A stretch of 64,000 bases of DNA from Ciborinia camelliae (lineage: Eukaryota; Ascomycota; Leotiomycetes; Helotiales; Sclerotiniaceae), in the NCBI GenBank assembly GCA_025890175.1, contig JANPYM010000011.1, positions 2,026,299 to 2,090,298 of the forward strand, given 5' to 3'. A program made the translations under genes and the position numbers. A model generated the notes under the pieces. That model saw only the letters and a list, made by a program, of their open reading frames with translations. It ran no database searches and had not been told where the DNA came from. Of this stretch, positions 56,758 through 64,000 are shown piece after piece. Each line of letters opens with the position of its first letter. Position 1 is the stretch's first letter.

Positions 56758-59700
56758 GATGAATTGGTATAATGCAGCTGAGATTCTCTAGGTTTCCGAA
56801 GGGAATTTGAGCTGACGTCCTGCTGTTTACATACCTCTACCTTTTTTCCCTCTTCCCTCAGAACTAGCATCTCCCACTTTCGGCTTGAGCCTCCCAGCCT
56901 CAAGTCTACATACTCTCTAAGTCGAATGTATATCTAGACTTGAAGCATCCAAATCATGTTACATTGAGATCGCCCAAGGTGGTGCTGCTTGCAGAACTGC
57001 TATGAGAGAGCGCCTGGGCTGTCATGCAGCGGTGGGATTGCATGCATTCTTTTGATGGTGTGCCAACTGTCGGTATCCCATCTTTAGTCTACATCTAACC
57101 CAATATAGAAGGTATCGAAGGAGCAAATCCCGTTTTGATGATACGTTACGAAATGATGTTTGTATTGTATGTATGTATGTTTGTATGTACCTATGAACCA
57201 GCCCAGAATCTAGAAACCGTACACGCACTTCAAACCTGGGTAGAAAATCATAATCATATATACCATCCCACCAAAACTGTTCAGTAAATCCAAAAAACAA
57301 AAACGTCACGCATATAGCACTCCTTGGTACGAAAGTGCTCAAGCATAGGTACTAGCAGCAGGTGGAGGTGGTGGTGATGGGACGAACAAAAAAGCCTTCT
57401 ATTAATACCTACCTACCTACCTAGGCTCATATAGTGTGTGGGGATATTTTAAATGTGGGTCTCTCTCTCTCTCTCTCCGCTCCGCAACGGAATCCAAAAC
57501 CAATTCACAGTTGAAGCAATGGAATGGAGTATTAGACTTAAAGTAGCAACCGGAACGTTCTGCCTTACGCAGTAGATGACCGAAGTTGGATATTGGGGTG
57601 ACGTGTAGGTATGGTAATGGCTTTCGCGCAGGTGCGGATAGGTATTCATTGTGCGTGCGTGCGTGCATTGCATATTTGGAGATGTGGGGATGGTGTGGGA
57701 ATGGTGTTGGAATGATGTTGGTGATTATGCACGTCAGGTTGGATTTTACTGTTCTTACAGGTATTTTCTTATCGAGCTATAGTATGAATCTATGAATGTT
57801 ATCATCCCGATGATATGATATGATCATCTTTATCTTCAATGCTTTTACAGATAAGCGTACGGTACTGTACAATAGCTGGAGGTAGATTTGTATCTATAGA
57901 ACGAATCTTCTTATGGGGGATGAACTGAAAGATATAGCACATGGTGTAAAATGCAAAATGCAAGTCAAGTTGCAAGTTGCAACTTCGTTTGAATAATATA
58001 CCATGGGCTCACGTTTTGCATACTATAGTAGCAAATATACTAACTACCAAATATGTTGTTTCTTGCGATTTGGATAGATACCTATCATTAGGTAGGTATC
58101 ATAGTTTTCGATTATGAACGCCGAAATTGATAATATTATTGTTTGGAAATTGACTGCTTTCATGCAAAATACATAATCAATTGTTAAGTTTCACTATCTA
58201 ATCGTTTAATCCCCCTGGACGTTGCCGTTGCGCAGAATCTTTCTTCGGATGACAGTCTCATCGACAATGTAGCGGATTGAGATGAGTATGGTATGCTGAA
58301 TTTCGTTTTATCTCATTCCATATTCTATTTAGCAGAGGGCGGTATTTCTCTTCCAGATATAGCATGCAGGGTTCGAATATCCGGTCGCTGAACGCAGTCT
58401 TAGATGACTTGCTAGAAATATCGGATACGGGTATAAAAGTTGCCAGGTCAGGTCATCAAATTCTGGAAAGTTTCAAGTGAGATGGATGTCCAACTTTTTC
58501 TCTAGAGGAGGTCGAAAATAGATATTCTGGCTAGCGTTGATGAATAGAATAGGTCTGAGATTCAAATCTATAGGGCAGCTGGAGGACAACATCACTGTTG
58601 GTGGAAGCTTGGGTGGATGGGAATTGTGATGTCGTTTTCATACTCATTGTTCCCTTACTTAAGGTAGCTAACAGATTCTCCTCCTCGGAGGGTGTCTAAT
58701 TCCTCACCAAGAACTAGGATTGTTGACAGGAACGGCTTGTGTCGAGGTAAATCTGGGGAACTTAATAGAGATCATCTATGCATTCCACATCTTCAACAAA
58801 TACAGCAGCATAGCAAAGAAATTTCAGATTTTCATCCGAGAGAATGTGTTGATATAAAACAGTTCTACATACACTAGCTCGACACACAATAATAACAAAA
58901 AAATGTGCAAAATGCTGGAAAGGTTATTTGAAGTGGAATTTGGAGAAAGCCATCAGAAAATCTCTTGCCGTGCTAAGTGCTATTGTAGTATTTCTCGAAT
59001 CACAGCTCGTGTCTAATCACAGCTCGGGTGTCATCACAGTTGGTATCTCGATGAGATAACCTGAGGAGGCAAAGAAAGATGGGTTTGATAGAAAAATAGG
59101 GGAAGATACCCTTCACTTTCCCACTTTCCCAATAATAGGAAGCTAAAATTAGTATATGGAGTTTCAAGGGGTTCGGGGCTCAGGACCATCACATAGTGAT
59201 ATTGTGATGCATTGAAAAGGGGATAGTCATTGGGGGTGGTAGATTGGACCCTCCGGAACACCATCTGCGCGCACCTCAAATGCCTTTGCCCCAAGATAAC
59301 CGTTGAATGGCTTAACTAACCCCTCTCGTATACTTTAGCTATTACTATTCCCGTACTACAGTATCAATGAAATTCACACAAAACTTATTAATTTTCAATC
59401 CTAGAATCGGATGGTCTAGTGAAACTCAAGGTACATGAAATCTAGACGACGGCACTGTGATAATGCCATGCCACATTGATGGGAAGAAAGGAATCAGCAA
59501 TCTGCAAAATGTGTTGTATGTTTGAAATAAGTGTGCGAGCAATAGGGAAATGAAGTTCACTTAGCAGTGTCAATCAGTTCATTCAAACTTTCTTTCTCCT
59601 GATATATACTACTTGAATATGAGTTTATTCAAACTCCAATGGACATTGCACTTCCATCTACATCTCCAGAATACGGCATATTTGAATCCCCAAGATGAGT

Positions 59701-60823
59701 TTCGCAAACTTACTACCTATAGAGCCCACTGAAGAAACAGGGCAGGTTTGGACAGAGGCCGACAAGGCTAATCAATACGTCAAATGTAAGGCGCTCGCCA
59801 AAGCATAGGGATGCGAATCTGTGATATTATAAGCGGTAAATACACGTAGCATACCAGACAGAAGTGTGTAGCAACCAAATATCCGAGCGAAAAGTGGCGT
59901 GACTTGAGGTATTGGAATGGAGTTTTAGGACCGACCGGCATAGATTTTTTGGGGTTCGGAGAGGGAAAGGAAACATTAGGCGGAAGTTGATGAAGCCGAG
60001 GAAGGAGTTCTGTTCATAGGTAAAGGGTGATTGTGGGTGGTTAATATGAATGTCGAATTTGAAATTTGTTATCTTCGATCTCGTATAGGAATTCGGGGAA
60101 TTGAATGAATATCGCAGGGTAGGAAATGAAACTCACAAAGAGGAGCCAGTATGGCAGAATACCTTCTCCTCGTGGAAGATAGAACTGCATGACGCTTTCG
60201 GTGTGATTTCAGGAACTAAATATGGAGTGTTGTGATTTTTTTGTGTCGCAGATGACTACTTATTGTGGCATTTGAGGTGCTGATGTAGCTAACTAGCTTT
60301 TGCTCTTGAGGATGTAGGCGGGGGCGGGGTTAATGGCCAACTATATACCTAAGCATGGAACTAATAACTGTTGGATACCACCGTGATAAAACTAGGGCTT
60401 ACCCCTCGATACATCCCCTCTGTATTGATGGCGCCAGACGATCCAAAAATAGCAGGGCCTAGCATATTGTAGGGGGTTGGATCCGAATCGGCGAAACTTC
60501 GGATCGGATTTATTATTGCCGCGGAATAAAATAATCTGTCACCTCAGACCTCACTCTTGAATCTGCTTCAACGGGATCTCACACGCTTCATTCAACACGC
60601 AGAATGTTTGCAAAATCCATGAATTTGTTAGCAACTATGAAGAAACCATCGCAATTTTAATATCAACGCTTTTTGGAAAATCCCCTAGAATCTCGATGTC
60701 TAGTTATGGTAGGCTTACTTACCCCCCCGTCGCCCCCCGTCGCCTCCATCAATACGCCACCCACCATTCAATCCCCAGAGCCTACGACAATGCATCGCCG
60801 ACCACAATGGAAATAAAATAAAG
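56758..60823. other. 4 kb gene-poor spacer
   Basis: Apart from one weak small-gene candidate at 59695-59902, I find no coding sequence. Simple repeats are short: GTATGTATGT (about 57168-57188), CTCTCTCT (about 57460-57475), GTGC runs near 57650-57665 and AAATGCAAGT-type repeats (about 57950-57980). Confidence 0.45.
59695..59902 (+). CDS. Possible small two-exon gene (47 aa)
   Basis: ATG at 59695 opens 30 codons up to a GTAAGG donor (59786). An acceptor CGTAG before 59850 continues the frame to a TGA at 59900-59902. The first exon, starting MSFANLLPIEPTEETGQVWT, looks protein-like. I recognise no family, and one donor-acceptor pair is weak evidence. It could equally be a decayed exon or chance. 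Confidence 0.2.
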
Positions 60824-62520
60824 CTATTTTGCAGATGGTAGTCTGCTATCAAGCCATACTTCTGCTGGTGCCCATACACGTCCCTTGTCATAGTCCTTCG
60901 CATCATCTGTCCCAAAGACTTTCACGAGCGGATGCACCATTATACTAATAGGCTTTCCTTTGAGCTGATCCACGTGCTGTTCGTAAGCTACCGAAGTTTG
61001 CGCAATCATGTCTGTGCTATCGGGGTTGAAGACCGGACGGCCCCCCTGCCCCTTTAAAGTACAACATACCAATGTCGTTCTTCTTGTCCATAGCATGTAC
61101 GACATGGTTGCTGCCTCTTGATAGATAGCTTTAAGAGTATCTATACATTCGGCTCCAGCTTCATTGCCCATGAGATATCGAGCTGGACCTTCTAGGAAGT
61201 TCAAAGCCTGTTGATTTGCCACGCCAGCTATCATATTCTCAGTTGTGTTATGCAACCACTTTTCATCTTCGGAAGACTCATTATCTATCGGTGGTAATTG
61301 GAGTCTCAAAGTTTGGGATCGCCAGATATGAGCATCTTCTTGATTTGCTATTAAATAATTAGCATAATTGGTCTCTTGACTCATTGTTCGTTTCACTTAC
61401 TACACTTGCCGTAGTTGTAGAGTGTTTCTAGTCCTACCCGGAACTCTGACTTCAAAAGCCGTCCTCCCACAAGTTCTCCCTCTATGAAGAAGAAGGGACT
61501 CCGAAATAAGGTTGCGTAAATACTATGGGAGAGGAGAGCATTCAAAAGTAGTACTGGATACTTTCGTGCAGATAACCCCTGAGGTAGTCCACCGTCCTCA
61601 AAGACAACCACATGGCTCAACGCATTCATTAGAGCTAAGTGTTCACTTCCCTCGAGTGACTCCAGGATACTAGTCATATCATTCATGGATTCTTCTTTCG
61701 CCCAGGCTCTCATGTGTCTCTTGAGTCTACTGAGATCTTCCGTAACTTTGCTATCTTCCGTGGGCGTCCAACGTGAGATTGGCATTTGGCTGAATGTCGC
61801 TTCTTGTTGCTTCAAAATGAAAGTGTTGTGCTTCTCTTCTATGGCCTGTTTTTCAGACTCAAGTCTCTCGATTTTAGCTAGTAATGTCTGTGTCACATCT
61901 TCGGAATCGGTAATTTGACGTTGTAAGTCTCTCTCCTTTGCCGCGTGATTTTGGTTATTTTTCTTGAGCAGTTCGTTATATTCTTCCTTCAATTTGACGA
62001 CTTCGTCTTGCTCTTTCGCGCTCGAGATACCTTTTCCTGTTTGCTCATTGACTTGTGAGTGCCGAGAGGACTGCTCTGCGCTACTAGATCTGCAATGACG
62101 TTGGTGTGATTGTCTCTCATTTGACATTGCCGAAGATCGAGGGATCGTGGAGTGAAAGATTTTTGCAAACAGCGAGATCGATTCTTCTGTAGTAATGTGA
62201 CAAAATTAGCCATACTCTCAATAAATATATGATTACATACCTTTTTCGGTGTATCGCTCATTTCTCTTTGTCCTCTGCTCAGTCTTACGGATTGGTACTG
62301 AAAGCTCATCATCCTCATCTTCGTCGGAGTCGAGACCAGGAGAAAGTTGTTGAATGTTCATCGAATTCTCTTGCCCCATTGAACGAGAGTCGACGCCAAC
62401 TTCAAATTTACCTGTTGCAGGCAATGATGATCTGGGCGGAGCGGATTCTTGACGTGTTGACCTTTGATACTCGCCTTCTTGACGGAGATGGTCTCGTTTA
62501 TTCGGACTTTCGTGGGTCAT
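60824..62520 (-). CDS. Unrecognised coiled-coil protein divergent from Hsp70-like gene
   Basis: Three exons (62520-62241, 62186-61401, 61347-60824) join in frame to 529 aa, with GTATGT/ACAG and GTAAGT/ATAG introns of 53-54 nt; the second has a TGCTAAT branch-like site. The N-terminus is polar and disordered, with an acidic block (DSDEDEDDE, about 64-72). About 150-225 is a coiled coil (VVKLKEEYNELLKK; LLAKIERLESEKQAIEEKH). Then comes a mixed helical part with WTPTEDSKVTEDLSRLKRHM and a globular-looking end (VWAPAEVWLDSRLP). No known domain is recognised. Proteins with a coil and a Trp-Asp-rich helical end are seen as hypothetical families in this fungal group, but I cannot name one. It starts 340 bases from the Hsp70-like start. 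Confidence 0.75.
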
Positions 62521-62859
62521 TTTCAGTTGTACTTAGGTAGATACTTCTGAATGGAATATTGCGTCAAGTACCCCAAGGGAAAAGAAACATGACAAGGAGA
62601 AGGTGAAATTTCGTATGCCTGCTTCGATTGGCCGCACTACTATCACTGGTTTTGGCGACACTTTGGCGCCTTGGCTTCATTGTCACGTGTTTATTTTGCC
62701 CAAAACAAGTGAATGAAAGCCGGGACAACCCGCGACTGTAAGGTTATTTCCCTACTTCCCAATTCCTCATCTTTTCATAACATATAGCAACCTCTTATCA
62801 ACTTCAAAAACTGACCACTATATTCTCAAATTCTGGTCTTTCTCTACCTTACCATCATC
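62521..62859. promoter_or_regulatory. Divergent promoter, coiled-coil gene / Hsp70-like gene
   Basis: This 339-base intergenic stretch serves both start codons. It contains a CACGTG palindrome at 62684-62689 and a CTTTGGCGCC/TTTTGGCGAC repeat pair (62650-62672). I see no clear heat-shock element array (nGAAn repeats). Confidence 0.5.
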
Positions 62860-64000
62860 ATGCCCACTACACTAGATCTCAAGTCCCTAAAAAAGGCTAT
62901 GGATTCTGTAAATGGCCACAAGATAATCATAGGAATTGATTATGGTACAACCTTCTCAGGTATGCAAGTCAAATTTCGTGGTTTTCATCTTTAACATTAT
63001 TACAGGCGTTAGTTATGTGACCACGGATAAAACTGGCATAGAGGACATCACTATTATGTCTCCATGGCCTGGAGATCCTCATGTATCTTGGAAAACTCCC
63101 ACGAGAATCGCGTACAGTCGGGAAAATTCAAAACTGCAAAACAACAAATGGGGATTTGAAGTTAGCTCAAAGTTGATATCTTACTCATGGACCAAACTTC
63201 TGCTCGATAAGAACGCTGCTGTCAGGGCGCATGATGATCCATCACTTGCAGGCACGACAGGTTCTGGCATGCTTCAATTACCTAAATTTCGTGATGCGGC
63301 GGGCGTCTGCGAAGATTTTCTACATGAGGTATACAAACATGTATCAACCAAGTTGCGACAACAAATGACCGATCTGACCTTTGAAAACACTCCAATGGAA
63401 TGCTGGGTAACACTACCTGCTGTGTGGTCAGAAGAGGCGAAAGATGCTACATTGAAAGCTGCCAAGAATGCCGGATTTGGGAAGAGACCAGGTGACGAAA
63501 TTTACACGATTGCCGAGCCAGAAGCCGCAGCAATTGCAACGCTGAAGGAATTTGCCAAATCAGATGCAATGAATCCAATTTTGGTACGTGTGAATATATC
63601 TACACTCATGGCAGATTCTAACGACCCTAGTGTAATGAGAATATTTTAATTTGTGATTGTGGTGGGGGCACTATCGACATTACAACATATACCATTATCC
63701 AGGTGCAGCCATTTCTTACCTTTGACGAACTATGTGTTGGTGTTGGTAAGTCTTTCACACAATCAATCTACTTGAACTGGGTTTTGACTTTCTAAATAGG
63801 TGGAAAATGCGGGTCAACATACATCGATCGAAATCTTCATTCCCTCCTTTCCAATCGGTTCGGATCGGCATTCGATGATCTATCATATACTCAAAAGGGT
63901 CCAGGTAGCAGATTCATGGCAGCTTTCGAAATGTTGAAACGGGACTTTGGACGCAATGATGAGAAAGAAGTAGGGGAGCTGGGCCCTCTCAATCTTGATG
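62860..64000 (+). CDS. Hsp70/actin-fold ATPase, 3' truncated by window
   Basis: Exons 62860-62959, 63006-63583, 63631-63745 and 63800 to the window edge join in frame. Phosphate 1 motif IGIDYGTTFSG (24-34) and phosphate 2 motif LICDCGGGTIDIT show the Hsp70/actin nucleotide-binding fold. PMECWVTLPAVWSEEAKDAT and IYTIAEPEAAAIATL match fungal HSPA12-like divergent Hsp70s, not canonical Ssa/BiP chaperones. The third exon acceptor is taken as CCCTAG (63630), since CTAAC lies just upstream; an acceptor AATGAG four bases further into the frame would be less usual. Members are of unknown function; some fungi carry many copies. The substrate-binding half is outside the window. Confidence 0.85.

Noticed and set aside
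58365..58395. tRNA-like B box GGTTCGAATAT
   Set aside because: No acceptor stem, A box or anticodon arm can be folded around it.

Overview
The window is nuclear DNA of a filamentous ascomycete. The genes are split by short introns (about 50-100 nt) with GTAxGT-type donors and CTAAC-like branch sites. The proteins are typical fungal housekeeping families, and the spacers are long and rich in TACC/TAGG, CATCC and TCCC microsatellites. That spacer style and the protein set fit Leotiomycetes, perhaps Sclerotiniaceae (Botrytis, Sclerotinia or Monilinia). This placement is an inference; no marker gene in the window fixes it.

Layout. 1-10 kb: SWC4 (-) and an ERP1-type p24 cargo receptor (+) share a 0.4 kb divergent promoter. 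A simple-repeat desert follows, then a YCK-type casein kinase I (-). 10-16 kb: gene-free microsatellite DNA. 16-26 kb: NUP133 (-), an AFG1-like AAA ATPase (+) and MPP10 (-). 26-31.3 kb: a spacer, then a VTC5-like SPX/DUF202 membrane protein (+). 31-41.5 kb: a spacer, a 10-N assembly gap flanked by a 1,719-base direct duplication (very probably one locus assembled twice), a macrodomain protein (-) and an Rnl2-like RNA ligase (-). 45.7-51.5 kb: an unrecognised 344-aa protein (+), mitochondrial aspartate aminotransferase with two microexons (-), nicotinamide riboside kinase (+) and an acidic tandem-repeat protein (+). 53-56.8 kb: a PIG3-type quinone oxidoreductase (+) tail to tail with an eleven-exon cytochrome P450 (-). 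Its exons can be traced from the membrane anchor to the haem cysteine, but one junction does not keep frame. 56.8-60.8 kb: an almost gene-free spacer. 60.8-64 kb: an unrecognised coiled-coil protein (-) divergent from an Hsp70/actin-fold protein (+) that runs off the right edge.

Most genes are unlinked housekeeping functions: chromatin remodelling, ER-Golgi transport, nuclear pore, rRNA processing, polyphosphate, amino-acid metabolism and NAD synthesis. The most system-like arrangement is the macrodomain gene next to the RNA ligase gene, same strand, 1.2 kb apart, with an NAD-precursor kinase about 8 kb further on. A link to RNA-end or ADP-ribose chemistry is possible but unproven. I saw no tRNA, rRNA, CRISPR array or intact transposon.
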